Below, piece by piece: positions 1-10,535 of a DNA stretch of 64,000 nucleotides. The translations under genes and the position numbers were made by a program. Origin of the DNA: Cristatella mucedo. Lineage: Eukaryota > Bryozoa > Phylactolaemata > Cristatellidae. The stretch spans positions 2,132,501-2,196,500 of the forward strand of contig WPIO01000038.1 of the NCBI GenBank assembly GCA_009760855.2, in the 5' to 3' direction. Within the stretch, counting starts at the first letter, position 1. Every line of letters starts with the position of its first letter. The notes beneath the pieces are model-generated. The model worked only from the letters and a program-made list of their open reading frames with translations, was not told where the DNA came from and made no database searches.

Positions 1-115
1 ATCAATACCACAGAAGTGCAGTGCCACTGATGGATGCCCAGGCACTAGATGAGATGCACTCGAGGAGTATTGCTAGTATCAAAGGCTGCCAAAAGACGCA
101 GCAAAACAAGAAGAG
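1..115 (-). mobile_element. LINE-A (L2/CR1-type) reverse transcriptase fragment
   Basis: This short antisense stretch matches, base by base with gaps, the reverse-transcriptase segment of the larger antisense LINE at about 12,800-12,900. Both read 'gatgcccaggc…gatgagatg…agtatcaaa(g)gctgcc' on the plus strand. In the larger copy this encodes the LDL-AAFDT-DHQ catalytic box of an L2/CR1-clade RT. The copy is truncated at the window edge and decayed. It has no intact reading frame. Confidence 0.6.
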
Positions 116-478
116 AGACTCTGATATCCTACGTCGCGAAGAGTCGTCTCCGTCGCCGAGAGCTCTCTCGCGTCTTCTCGGCGCTACGGGCGGCTTGCCG
201 GATGCACGATTTACCAGCGGTGCGAAACGCCCACGGTCGAGACGGCCTTTGTTCGCTGCTTATTTTTGGCGCCGCTCGATTCTTTGAATCCGTGCAGCCG
301 GCGGTGTGAGCGTGCACACAAAGGGGCGGCGGCGCAGGCGACGACGACGACGAGTGCGCTGAAGACGCGATCGAACGGCCGCGGCTGCGCGGCGCGACGT
401 CGACGACAGTCGGCCGCACGCGCGGGCAGGCAGGCGGCGAGCGCCGGCAGCAGTTCGCCGGCAGCAGTTCGCACTCAC

Positions 479-566
479 CGCTGCAGTACAGATCGCTGCT
501 CCTCGCGTAGCAACGCGGGATGAGGGCGACGACGGCCAAGAGCTGCAGCAGCATTTCGTGCAGCAT
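479..566 (-). CDS. Candidate first coding exon encoding a signal peptide; gene continues left
   Basis: On the minus strand an ATG at 566-564 opens 29 codons beginning MLHEMLLQLLAVVAL. This is a typical secretory leader with a leucine/valine core, followed by a plausible cleavage region (IPRCYARS). The frame reaches a consensus donor, GCG|GTGAGT, with the exon ending at 479 in phase 1. A phase-1 break just after a leader is common in secreted and immunoglobulin-type proteins. The following intron and exons would lie below 479 and beyond the left edge; I find no further exon in the window. The region is GC-rich, as expected of a promoter or first exon. The gene family is unknown. The frame also stays open past the donor as arginine- and proline-rich sequence, which I treat as intron. 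Confidence 0.4.
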
Positions 567-1655
567 TTTGTGTCGGCACCGACGCTCGCTCTTCGCTATA
601 CGTAGCGTGAGCGGGAGACGGCGCTCGAACGCCGAGCCTGACAGGCGCGGTCGCCGAGCGCCCTATCATCGCGCGACACCTCACGACCATACAGCCGCCA
701 TTACGCACGCTTCGCTCTGCTATTGGAGACCAGCAGAGCTTAGCGATCGAATGATTCAAATTGAACTATCGACCAAAGAATGACTCGATATTTACTCTTT
801 TAAATTTAATTTCGATATAAATCCCACTGGAATAGCTGTGACTGCCCGAATTTCATGCGCTCTGCCGCTTAGCATAACGCGGACTGGCGCGTCCGGGCGG
901 CGGTGCATGTATGGGCGTGTCTCAGCGAGCGCCGGAGACGTTGACGGTGCACGCTCGTCGCCCATTCAGCCACACGACGGAAAGTACTGAAACGAAGAAG
1001 AAGCACTCACATGATCCCTGTAAATTTAATGAATCCCCATATGCGATATCCAGCGACAACCATCCGCCAGCCTAACTTCCTCCACGCGTTCAGAGTGAAG
1101 ACGACGGGATATCGCAACCGATCGGACTTGTACAGCTGCCGCGTTCATTGGTCTCGCATACAATCCAAACTTATTGATTCTGCGATTGAAAATGTGAATT
1201 CTAAAGGCACTGCCGGTGGATGCACCCTCTGACATGACCTCTGACATGACCCGCTCTGGTGGAAGGTTCTAGCCACATCGCGCACTCCGTAGCTAGCTAT
1301 CGCCTGCGTGTGGGCGGCATCGCATCCAGAATATTCTACATCCGCTTAAAGAGCCGAGGGAAAGTGGGCGGCAGGTCGGCGGGACAGAACTGTTCACAGC
1401 GGCTAGTCAGCTTGGTCGACTTTTATAGTCAATCGTCCGTCAGGTTGACACTAGCTCGTGGAATCTGTTAGCCAAATTTATCAAGTTCGATGACAACTTA
1501 AGAAAATTCAACCCACACGGAACGCTACAATTTTAGTCATCACCGGTGACTGGGAGCTTTTAATCGTAGAGACGATTAGGTAATTGAGCAGCGCTCGTGA
1601 CCTGGCTGTCTTCTCTCTGGCAGTCACCAGAAAGGCGACGAGTGTCCTTGTAGGT
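567..1655. other. Gene-free stretch, GC-rich at its left end
   Basis: No recognisable gene or repeat. The first 150 bases and 840-970 are CpG-rich and could be promoter sequence for the minus-strand leader exon at 479-566. A short direct duplication of 'ctgacatgacc' lies near 1230-1250. Confidence 0.4.
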
Positions 1656-1805
1656 TAATAATAATAATAATAATAATTCACTTGATAAAGCGCCCTCAGA
1701 GAACTTAATCTCTCTCTGGGCGCTTTACATTTGCTGCAAAGTGAAATGCAATTGAATGGTAAGTAAAATCATGCTTGAAAAACAAACAAAATGAATAGGT
1801 TCAGC
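1656..1805 (-). mobile_element. LINE-A 3' end, antisense
   Basis: The stretch starts with an (AAT)n run, followed by 'cacttgataaagcgccctcagagaac…gcgctttacatttgctgcaaa'. This is the reverse complement of the LINE-A 3' terminus seen in sense at 30,400-30,480. Only about 150 bases of the 3' end remain, the usual 5'-truncated LINE insertion. Confidence 0.75.
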
Positions 1806-1919
1806 TAACCGCACGCGGTCATTCATACCCGCAATCTGTGGCTGCCTCTTCGTCATCAAAGATTAAGAAGCTGCCGCGTCCGCCAGCTAAGGATCTGAAT
1901 CTATTGGCTCAACTACCGA

Positions 1920-2045
1920 TGCTCTGCTTTCAAGTGTACAGCATAAGTGAAGCGCTTAGAAAGAGATTAAGTTTTCTGAGGGCGCTATACAATATGTTAG
2001 TATTGGTATTATTATTATAGTAATTATTATTTTCATTTTTACTAT
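1920..2045 (+). mobile_element. LINE-A/SINE 3' tail fragment
   Basis: Sense-strand 'gcgcttagaaagagattaagttttctgagggcgctatacaa' followed by an ATT-rich tail matches the shared 3' hairpin of LINE-A and SINE-1. Too little is left 5' of the hairpin to tell which family inserted. Confidence 0.6.
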
Positions 2046-2568
2046 TATTACTGGTCCTAAAGAAAACTGTACACGACCTCGCAGCCAGTACAGCGACTCG
2101 TATTGCGATTGGCTCGAGCCGCCGCATTGGATGGACCTGAGGACCCAGGGAATCGCCAGGACAGCAGCAAAGTTCCTACCTACGAACTAGGGACTAGAAA
2201 ATCACAAATGTTTCTTGTTATGGTGCTGACTTAGTTGCACTTTCCTAAATTCTTTTTCTTACCATAAAGTTGATCTTTTTTGGTGCTTGCAGAGAGATAA
2301 CGTGCGACTAAAATTATAGTTTTGAGATGCAATTTTTTGCAAACGTTAGTTGTTGATTATTTGGCAATAACTATTCTTTTGCTGAAATGATTGTCGCAAA
2401 GGCCATGAGAATTTCATAGTTTGCGCTCACCGGGCACTTTGAAACGCTTGCACATTAGACAGGACGACCGAGGCAGTAGAATCGCAAAGTTTAGTGACTC
2501 CTAAGCAAAATGTACTGCCATACCCTGTCATCATCATGAATACATGTGGCTGCCAGCAATCGAATTGC

Positions 2569-2690
2569 CCATGGTTTGACCCAGCGGTAAAATGCTCACC
2601 CTGCCCGGTCGAGGATGTGAGCTAGAATCAGAGCCGTGCAGCCAATCTGCAGCACCCCAATTAGAGATTAAGTACTCTTAAGGTGGCAAA
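2569..2690 (+). mobile_element. SINE-1 (tRNA-derived), decayed
   Basis: A tRNA-like head ('tggtttgacccagcggtaaaatgctcac…', A-box region) is followed by a decayed B-box region. The element ends in the hairpin tail 'caattagagattaagtactctta'. Compare the cleaner copy at 5897. Confidence 0.55.
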
Positions 2691-3133
2691 CAGATAAATT
2701 GGTACGGGCACATTCTCGCTTGGTCTGCTGCGGTCTGCTACAGTCGGCACATTGTCGGGGATGCGTGCTGCAAGCGCTTCGTAAGTTCGCCCTCGAGGCA
2801 CCAGCTCCAACCATCAATCTGCGCCACGCGTCTGCAGGGACCAACAACTGATACGTGCGCCGCGTTTCTAGAGAAGGATTTTAGCTCCGGTGCTACGTCA
2901 CGGCCCGCTCCTGACAGCCGAAATTCCGGGTGCTGTCAGTCGAGCCGTCGGAGCTCTTTGACGCCGCATGAACGACATACTTTGGCCCCGCGTAAAACGT
3001 CCGGACCAGGCGAGTTGATATTGCCAAAAGCTACAGTAAACAAGACACGAACACCACAGGACATTTTATTGACAGCAGTTCGCGCGAACAAGGCACCGGA
3101 AAACCGGCTGACCTTGAACTTTGAAGGGAGGTA
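2691..3133. other. No recognisable feature
   Basis: Unique-looking sequence between a SINE and the hairpin at 3134. I see no exon supported by splice sites and no repeat family. Confidence 0.3.
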
Positions 3134-3178
3134 AGAGCCGTGCAGAACGCGGCTCTCAGCTGCGTTCTGCACGGCTCT
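3134..3178. repeat. Perfect inverted repeat, 17-base arms, 11-base loop
   Basis: Arms 3134-3150 (agagccgtgcagaacgc) and 3162-3178 are exact reverse complements around the loop at 3151-3161. No direct duplication flanks it, so it is not obviously a transposon. It lies about 440 bases upstream of the first glutaredoxin start codon. Confidence 0.9.
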
Positions 3179-3615
3179 GGACTCGCCAGCCCCCTATATT
3201 TTGCAGTTTTCTTTTGAATAGTTTAGGACTCTCTTTCGTGAGCCAAGATACTCAGTCTGTAGCCACCGATAAAAGTAACCCCACTGGCAGTAAAAGTTAC
3301 GCACATCTGCACCGGCTAGCAGCTGTACAGGAAATGGGAGGGGCTGCTACGACTTGACCTCACTAGTTTCGGTTAATGGGGTCGCTGTTTGTCTGTTGGC
3401 GAGTAACGTTAGCAGCCTAGTATTAATTTCCGTTGGCGGTGGGTGTCCGAGTGCAGCTCTAGGGGAAGGTTACCTTGGAAAGGTAAGTTTTACGAGTGTA
3501 GTGCCTCTCATTCATTGCATTACCATTGTGCCATGCCCCTCGTTACCTAATCGCGATGGTGCCTGATCGACTTTTCTAAGCCGCGTCTTCTCCGTTTTTT
3601 AAGAGTCACGCGACA

Positions 3616-4136
3616 ATGGCTGCATCTGCAATACGACTAATGGTTGACGAGATCATTGCGTCAAAGAAAGTTGTCGTGTTTTCCAAGACGTACTGCACTT
3701 ACTGCGCGAAAGTCAAGCAGCTGCTGACGACGTACAACATCCCGACAACTGACTACGCAGAAGTTGAGCTCGACAGAGACCATGCCAGCGACTGTGATGC
3801 CATCCAAGACTATCTAGCGGAGAAAACGGGCGCGAGATCGGTGAGGCTCCTCTCAATGCCAGTGCTCGTCTGTCTGAGCAGCCCGGTGCCTGTGTGCATG
3901 AAGGAGCATGCAGCACCCTGGAGGCCCCGATGGGCTCGAGGTTGCTGACTTCGTAGCACGTCGTTTTCTTTCGCGCCTTTCGCCACTACTGGCTTTTTTC
4001 CCGCAAAGCGACTGCATTTCTAACCAGCTTGTTGGTACTTTAGGTGCCCCGAGTGTTCATTAAAGGAGCAAGTGTCGGTGGTTGTGACGATACTACGGCA
4101 CTGCATAACCGAGGAGCTCTCAAGAGCATGATATAG
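3616..4136 (+). CDS. GLRX: Glutaredoxin, cytosolic-type, two exons
   Basis: Exons 3616-3840 (75 codons) and 4044-4136 (30 codons plus TAG) are joined in phase 0 across a 203-base GTGAGG…TTTAG intron, giving 105 residues, a normal length for a dithiol glutaredoxin. This enzyme uses glutathione to reduce protein disulfides and glutathionylated proteins. Visible motifs are the redox centre CTYC at residues 27-30, the cis-proline loop VPRVF at the start of exon 2, and the glutathione-binding GGCDDT near residue 90. The phrases IQDYL and TGAR-VPRVF match animal GLRX rather than monothiol glutaredoxins. The ATG follows a short GC-rich leader and no targeting peptide precedes it, so I infer a cytosolic protein. 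The C-terminus is about ten residues shorter than in vertebrates. A tandem paralogue lies 3 kb downstream on the same strand. CTYC, in place of the common CPYC, is unusual. Confidence 0.93.
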
Positions 4137-4294
4137 AGAGCAGCCGACAGTGCTTGACCGATTCGTACCTTGATCATGCCGCTGTCCTGCAGCTACTTTG
4201 CCTTACTACTGAGCAGTTACTGGTCGCAAGCCTTTCTATAATTTAAATGCCTCTGTAATATGATATGTCACTGTGTCCAACTGGACCAGGGTCA

Positions 4295-4300
4295 ATTAAA
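4295..4300 (+). promoter_or_regulatory. Probable poly(A) signal (ATTAAA) of first glutaredoxin
   Basis: ATTAAA lies 159 bases after the stop codon. It is followed within about 20 bases by a GT-rich stretch (gctgttgggtatgtttg), the usual downstream element. ATTAAA is the commonest variant of AATAAA. Confidence 0.55.
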
Positions 4301-4447
4301 GCTGTTGGGTATGTTTGCCCGTGGCTATCTTCATCGGAATGCAAAGGAGGCAGAAAGTCGAAGCAGTACAAGCTGGATCATACCACTGCTGTAAAGCCCC
4401 TTTAGCTCAGCCCCCTTCTTCCCGTGGTGTTTTTAGAACCCCCTCGC

Positions 4448-4607
4448 TTATAGTAATAATAATACATTTGATATATTGCCCTCGGATAACTCAATCTCTT
4501 TTAAGGCACTTTACAATTGCTGCAAAGGAATTGAATGGTTAGTGATAGCATGCTCAATAACCAACAGAAATAGCATGGTTAATGGGTGACATGCACAGGG
4601 TCAACGC
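4448..4607 (-). mobile_element. LINE-A 3' end, antisense
   Basis: An (AAT)n run leads into 'acatttgatatattgccctcggataactcaatctctt…ggcactttacaattgctgcaaagg'. Towards the right edge come 'aatagcatggttaatgggtgacatgcacagggtca', the same order as in the antisense copies at 19,430 and 56,705. It lies just downstream of the first glutaredoxin and probably does not overlap its transcript. Confidence 0.7.
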
Positions 4608-4759
4608 TTGATTGGCCTCTTCTTTCATGGGGTGCTGCCATGGCTGCACAGTTTGTATATGGCACAGTCGAGAGTTTTGGCTGTTTATTGATCGATGTGT
4701 ATTTCACTTCCTGCTGGGGCCTTCATGCCAAGTTGTTTGGTTCCTTCTTGCCCAGCATA

Positions 4760-4890
4760 ACTGCTGCAACAGTTTCAGCCTCATCGCCCTCAGGTTCTCC
4801 ATGTACAACAAATTAGCTGCTCTATGCCTTCACATAAAATCCGTTAGCAATAGAAGCTTATGACCTGAAGAGCCTAGACCTGGAAACTCG
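4760..4890 (+). mobile_element. LINE-B (L2/CR1-type) fragment
   Basis: The text 'cagtttcagcctcatcgccctcaggttctcc…aacaaattagctgctct' is a decayed copy of the RT C-terminal segment found at 21,790-21,900 (encoding FQP-RA-RS-ID-KLA). It has several frameshifts. Confidence 0.5.
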
Positions 4891-5624
4891 TGTCCCAAAT
4901 GTTACTTGACGACATCTTCTGTCCTGCTTTTGGCCACGGCACATTTTTTGAGCTGTCCTGAGCTGGTGCTTTCATGCTGCATGACTTCATCTGCTTCCCT
5001 CCTGACTTCACATGCTTCTCAAGTTATCCTCGATGCGTGAGATGGAGTCGGATGGCTACCATAACTTTTCACATAAACAATGCTTAGTGTTAGTGGCTTT
5101 ATGCAGTTGCAAGTGGAAATGTTGATTCATACATGCAGAGGTACATCCGTACGTACGCGGATCCTATAGCTTGCTGGTAGGATGCCATAGCTGGCCGGTC
5201 ACTAGTTAGAAGTTGTCGCTGGCTGAGGGTGCGATAAGAGTCACAATTGGCTGTATCTGTAAAGCACGGTAGAACTGGCCCATATCCCATATCCAGTGAC
5301 CTTACCAATAGAACGATGGAGTGTGCAGCCCCACCTCCATACTGCTCCCATTTGCTGTGCAGCTCACACCAGCAGACGAATGTTCCAGCCTCTTTAAATT
5401 AGTAAGTTACAAGGTTGAGTCACCTAATAAATGCCTAGCCATGCAGTTGCCTAAGTGAACGAACCATGTTCCTACAGAGATATTCAGTTGACGAGCAGTG
5501 CAATAAGAGGCAGTGCAATCTGCAAGGAGTCCTCAGACCACTGTTAATAATAAATTTGGAAGTATTTCAGTATTTATATAAAAAAAATATTTCTGAAAGG
5601 TAGGCCAAAGCAAGATAAGCGACT
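4891..5624. other. Gene-free stretch
   Basis: No exon or clear repeat family is visible. The reading frames are short and lack splice context. The right part runs into an antisense LINE fragment. Confidence 0.3.
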
Positions 5625-5800
5625 TGCCATGAATACCATACAAAGCCACAGAAAATCAAGCAAAACAGGCAGAGAAGACCTTACCTGAGTCTGCATTCCT
5701 GAGAAGATCGCTATACACCCAAAGTAAAGCACTCCTTTGAGTGATTAGCTCCAAAACCAGACTGGTGCTTACTTGCTAGGTTTGCAGTATCAATTAAATA
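5625..5800 (-). mobile_element. LINE-A reverse transcriptase fragment, antisense
   Basis: The stretch containing 'aaatcaagcaaaacaggcagagaagaccttacctgagtctgcatt', followed by 'gatcgctatacacccaaagtaaagcactc', parallels 12,890-13,160 of the large antisense LINE, without the SINE inserted there. It therefore shows the empty-site arrangement for that nested SINE. Confidence 0.6.
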
Positions 5801-5896
5801 GTTTAGTTAGTTTGCTACTACTCGTTCTAATGTCTTAGATAGGAACGGCAGTATGGAGGAGACTGTGAGAAAGTGGCACTAGTTCTCTTGGTCGCC

Positions 5897-6032
5897 ATGC
5901 CGGTTTGGCCCAGTGGTTGAGGTGCTCGCCCGACCGAGGTCGTGGGCTCGAGCCCCGTGGCATATGCTAAGCGCCCGAATAGAGATTAAGTTCTCTCAGG
6001 GCGCTATACAAATGAATTATATTTTTTGGTCC
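5897..6032 (+). mobile_element. SINE-1, best copy (tRNA head, LINE-like tail)
   Basis: The head contains an A-box-like 'tggcccagtggttgagg' and a B-box-like 'ggctcgagccc', as in RNA polymerase III promoters of tRNA-derived SINEs. The tail 'gcgcccgaatagagattaagttctctcagggcgctatacaaatg' carries the nested stems GCGCC/GGCGC and AGAGA/TCTCT that also end LINE-A. It lies between the two glutaredoxin genes. Confidence 0.75.
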
Positions 6033-7168
6033 GGTGTTGCTTTATTAATTGGTAGCCTAGCAGCAGCCGTTTTGAAAGATGCAGGGACAAGACCTGAGGC
6101 CAAGGGCATATTTACTGTGTCAGTAATGCATGGCAGCAGCAGCAGATCTATGCATCAAATAAGTCGGACAGTGGTAATAGGGTCTAGAGCACTAGTTGCC
6201 TTTTTGACTGGGAGAGGAATTTCAGGACGAGGTCACTTGTAGCTGCCTTGAATGCACATACAGACGTGCTGCACGGAATTGAGGGAGGAGTCCTGAAGTT
6301 ATGTTACTGAGGGACGGGAATCAAGTTGGGATGCTGTTTCCTCAGGGATAGACTCTCTGATCTTGTCTATCTTTCTAGAGAGACTGTCGGCCATGTCGTG
6401 GTCGTAATTGCCACAAACGCACCGGAAATGTTTATTATCTGAGGTCCTGCTGCATTATGACTGCGCAGTGAACGCCGGTGGTCCCAGAGAGCATTAGTAG
6501 CAGGTTGTCGACTGAGCGACTCGGGTGGCACGGACGCTATTTAGTTTTACCTAGTTTGAGGGCCACGATTACCAAATAAGCAGAACTTTCGGCTTCCATC
6601 GGGTACTGCCAGAATTCGCTACAATACTACAAGGCCGCGGCTTGCAGGCGCTAGCCATTATTTGCAAACATTTGGGTTTCGATCTTTCGGCTGTAAGACT
6701 GTAGCCGCACGGTTCAATTGGATCATCTGTTTGCTTTAGTTATTGCCAGCTTCCCGCTGCGTCAACGTCCGCTCCATCACGCCCCTCTCGTAGTTTTCGG
6801 TCAGCTCGAGACGAGCTACACCATTCAGTTGCAGAAATTTCCTTCAAGTAAACGTGCTCTGAGTTGCGACGACATCAGGCGGCCTGCTAGCCGCTGTCGT
6901 TAGGGCTGCTGCAGGCGGGCGTGAAATAGCCGGAAACTGCTACAACCCAAAATCGGCCTCTACCTCCGCTGGTAGGTCGCCTCGAGGCTGAGCGTCCGCA
7001 GCCACGAAACGATTCCTGGCGGCGGCGGCGGCGGTGGCTGTCGAGTGCAAGTCGTAAGAAAGATTTTTTCATAGCCAGGTCTGGTCTGGTTGTCAACACA
7101 CGCCGAGCCGGTTCTCGGCCGTAGCCGTCCGCCGACGTCCGGAGCCTTTCCGGTGTCGGCCGCGCGTG
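6033..7168. other. Intergenic region upstream of second glutaredoxin
   Basis: No exon is recognised. The last 280 bases, from about 6890, become GC-rich with several CpGs and a (GGC)n stretch near 7020. This probably covers the promoter and 5' untranslated region of the second glutaredoxin. Confidence 0.4.
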
Positions 7169-9129
7169 ATGGTGCTGCGTCGGCTGTTCGCTGCTGCAGC
7201 CGCTATGTTTGTCGGGCGTCAGCCGACGATGGACAAATCGGCCGTGCGAAGATTCGTGGATGACGCTATCGCGTCCAAGAAAGTTGTCGTCTTTTCGAAG
7301 ACCACGTGCCCGTACTGCACGCAAGTCAAGCGACTACTGAAGACGTACGGCATCGCGCCCGGCGACTACGCGGAGATTGAGCTCGACCTAGACTACTCCG
7401 CCGACTGCAGCGCCATTCAAGACTACCTGGCTCAGAAAACTGGTGCGAGGACGGTGAGTGAGTGGTCAGCCAGCGGTGCCCGCCGGGAGCTCTCAGTGGA
7501 GCTGCTGAGCGCTCGCCTCGCCCACGTGTACCCGCCCTTAGGTCGGTCGTTCGAATACGAATCTAGATACGATCGCATGTGTTACAAAAGGAAATGTCAG
7601 CTGATTCAACAGCCTCGCAGCAGCAGCAGCGGACGAGCCCTTTAGCAGGTTTGCCCCTGCTTGCCGCCGAGGACAATAGCGAATTTCCAGCTACAGGAAC
7701 TCACGACCCGGGTTCGTGAAGGGCAAGCACCTGTCCACTCGACGAATCCCAGGGGCAGTAGCGATGCAGCGACATAGCAAAGGCCGGGCAAGCGGAGCCT
7801 GGCTCGCGTAGCGCCAACCGAGCACTCGCGGCCATCCCTTTCGCTGCCGATCTATCAGGTTTGTCGCGGGAATTTGCAATGCCCCGCGAGTAGGAGCGAT
7901 GAATTTGACGGCTGAACCCATATTACGAGCGATAAGCTGGCCGCTGAATTAGAACCGAGCGCTTACGAAATAGCCGCGATAAGCAGCCCAGGCCTATGAG
8001 CAGGGCGACGTAAGATCGTGTGCGATTATTTTCTGACGCATCACCTGATTGCTGTATAAGGCATGGGCCTGACTGCAAGTCACTCTCTTGGAGCAGCCGA
8101 ATGCTGGTCGGCGAATCGTAGCACTGAATGAGAGCTCCTGTAAGCCTGCCGTATCAGCAATAATGCTTAGCCTAGTGTTTGTGCTTTTTCCACTACACTG
8201 TTCTTGCTAGCTCTGTTTGCAGAATATCGTGCTGTGTTGTCATTTCGTCGGCGTATTGCTAGCTTTAGGGCTTTATATATTCCAGGCATTGTGCAGCTAT
8301 CCGAACTAGTGAGGGTTTCGAAGTCATTAAAGGTTGAACCCGAGCTTGAGGTGCCGAGGGCAAGCCTGCTAACGACAGCCTCCCCCATTAATCTGACGAG
8401 GATACTGTTCTCAGCCGTTTCGTTATGCGTCTATGCGTGGTTTCAACTGCTTTACAAGTAATATCAGACTAGTGTCTTCCAGCTGTCTGACTTTGTCAAA
8501 GCAGTTCCCTCGCTGTGTCTTAGCCCAGGGGAAAGGTTCTTGCTCTTCACCACCCAGATCATGGGCTCGAGTCCTGCAGTGGGTGATTCTTTATTGCCTA
8601 CTGCTAGTAGTGGCGATAGCCGTCAAAGCTCTTCTGTCGCTATGCAAATGGGTTTGCTAATTTAGCTAAGATTTGTTTCTCTACCCGAATGAGCAAATCT
8701 TATGATCTGTGAAACATACCATGTTTTTAAGAGATGCCACGAAGGGAGGCACCGATGGCCAATTGCCGATGCCAAGGTGTTCTAGAAGATGGGATTTTTT
8801 GTCGTCTTTCTCTGTGCAAATCTGTTATTTCTTAATGTTGCCATGCTGTCACGGTTGCACTGTAAACCACTTGTGATGACCACTGGTAGGCTCTGTTGTG
8901 CTGTGCTGTGCATTTGGCTTGCTTCAGGGGGTTTATAGTCGGCCGGATTGTCGCCATCTGTGTTGGAAGGATGTCTCACAGGTCGTTTTGCTGCAGGGTT
9001 GCTTTTGTTCTCAGCTGCTCGTTAAATCTGTAGGTGCCCCGAGTGTTTATTAAAGGCATCAGTGTGGGTGGATGTGATGACACGACTGCACTGCACAGCC
9101 GAGGTGCTCTCAAGAGCATGCTATCGTGA
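7169..9129 (+). CDS. GLRX: Glutaredoxin with probable mitochondrial leader, two exons
   Basis: Exons 7169-7453 (95 codons) and 9034-9129 (31 codons plus TGA) join in phase 0 across a 1,580-base GTGAGT…TGTAG intron, giving 126 residues. The redox centre is CPYC at residues 47-50, the cis-proline motif VPRVF starts exon 2, and GGCDDT binds glutathione. Compared with the upstream paralogue there are about 20 extra N-terminal residues (MVLRRLF, an alanine run, MFVGRQ). This arginine/alanine-rich, acid-free segment resembles a mitochondrial presequence. The next in-frame ATGs (7205 and near 7229) would make shorter, cytosolic forms, so dual targeting from alternative starts is possible. The intron position is identical in both paralogues and the exon 2 DNA sequences are close, which shows tandem gene duplication rather than retrocopying. 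The sequence motifs are nearer animal GLRX than GLRX2 despite the leader. Confidence 0.92.
8515..8665 (+). mobile_element. SINE-2 (tRNA-derived) inside glutaredoxin intron
   Basis: The body 'gggctcgagtcctgcagtgggtgattctttattgcc…gccgtcaaagctcttctgtcgctatgcaaa' matches the other SINE-2 copies (11,509; 12,917; 24,885). The head is decayed. It lies in the single intron of the second glutaredoxin gene, in sense orientation. Confidence 0.65.
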
Positions 9130-9331
9130 CGTGCAGTGGACTGTACTTCGTGTGTCCTTGGCTCAATTCCTTGACTCTGTCCTCTCTGGCATGCGTCAGC
9201 ACAGCAGCCACACAGCACAGCAGCTGTGGCGGCACAGTCAGTCAGAGCCGTCTCTGCAACGTCGAGTGCCATCGCGTGCTGTGATACAGTAGGGAGCAAC
9301 CAGCTTACTTGCTGGCCGTCGTTTTGGTCGA

Positions 9332-9337
9332 AATAAA
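9332..9337 (+). promoter_or_regulatory. Probable poly(A) signal (AATAAA) of second glutaredoxin
   Basis: A canonical AATAAA lies 203 bases after the stop codon. A GT-rich stretch (tcgtgctttgttgtttgg) follows 25-40 bases later, fitting a cleavage site in between. Confidence 0.65.
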
Positions 9338-10439
9338 ACCATTCTGCTTCATGCAAGCATCTCGTGCTTTGTTGTTTGGCAATGCGACCATTCGTCTTCC
9401 GACCTGGCTTGGCCGGGCCTAGCCCTGCCCCGTGTTGTCTGGGTGGGTGAGAACGGTGGCTGCTAGATTTGTTGGCTACTTTTACTCGCACATGGCAGAA
9501 GCTTTATTTTGGTGGCTCTTCATTGCAACTCGTGAGGGACACACTAACTTAAGTATAGAGGAGTAGCTGTGCTTGTCTGATTTGAGCGATTTGATGCGGC
9601 TGCCTCGTCTGCTTTTTGCTCCCTGTAGCCTGTCTGATAAGTAGCCCTTGCTCGGTTGTGAACTGATGACATACTTTACCTGTCCTGAGCGTGGTTTGAC
9701 TAGTGGGACGTCTCTCGTATATGCGTGAGCGCTTGCTACAAGCTGGAGAAGCTCATAAATGATTTCAAAAATTGAAAGCATTTTGTGTGGTATCATCCTG
9801 AGAGTTGTTCTGCTTGTTGCAGGCATTTGCACAATTTGCTAATGTACAGGGCTTGTAGATCTGCTGGGCTCGGAAGATTCTAACCATGTCAGAACCTTGT
9901 TCTCAGTAGCTCTAGTGGGATTGTTGCTATGTTATCGGTCGGATAAGATGTTGGTGCATGTGTTCGTTGATGGTTGCTAACACAGTCTGGTTATGATTAT
10001 TTATTCAGCCACCACAGAGCGACAGTGAGAAGAGTTTCGATCAGGCTGAACAATAGGCAGAGAAGGGTGCGATCGCTTAGCCCAAGCAGCTGGAGGGGAG
10101 TGTCTTCTGCCTGCCACAACATGACTGGTGTTGGTTTAGGTTGGTGTCTAACCTCGAGGGATTGGTCTCGAAGCTGGCAAGCGATTGGGTACCCAGTGGT
10201 TGCTGAAGATGGCAGCAGGCCGAACAGTACTTAAGCAACAACCGGACCACCAGTATTGACCTAGAATGCCATTAGTTCAACTGAGGAGCAAAGTTTCTGT
10301 GGAAAGTTTGACTCCCTATTGAAATACTTCCGGTATTTCTTCACACTATAATGTTTGGCTGATACTGCAGCCTCGTTTATGTACCGGCATAAGAGCTTTA
10401 GTAAAAGAGCGTTAAAGGCTCTCACCAAGCTTCAACCGA
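9338..10439. other. Gene-free stretch
   Basis: Short open frames only, with no splice-supported exon and no repeat family recognised. Confidence 0.3.
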
Positions 10440-10535
10440 TTATACCATTGGATCGTGCTTTCTTTGCAGCAAATGTAAAGTGCCTAGAAAGAGATTGAAG
10501 TCTCTAATGGTGCTATGTCAAATGCATTATTGTTT
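10440..10535 (+). mobile_element. LINE-A 3' end, sense
   Basis: 'gcagcaaatgtaaagtgcctagaaagagattgaagtctct…ggtgctatgtcaaatgcattatt' is the LINE-A 3' terminus in sense. It is strongly 5'-truncated. Confidence 0.65.

Noticed and set aside
129-478. Continuation of the minus-strand leader frame as arginine/proline-rich protein
   Set aside because: A consensus GTGAGT donor interrupts it and the composition beyond is that of GC-rich intron.
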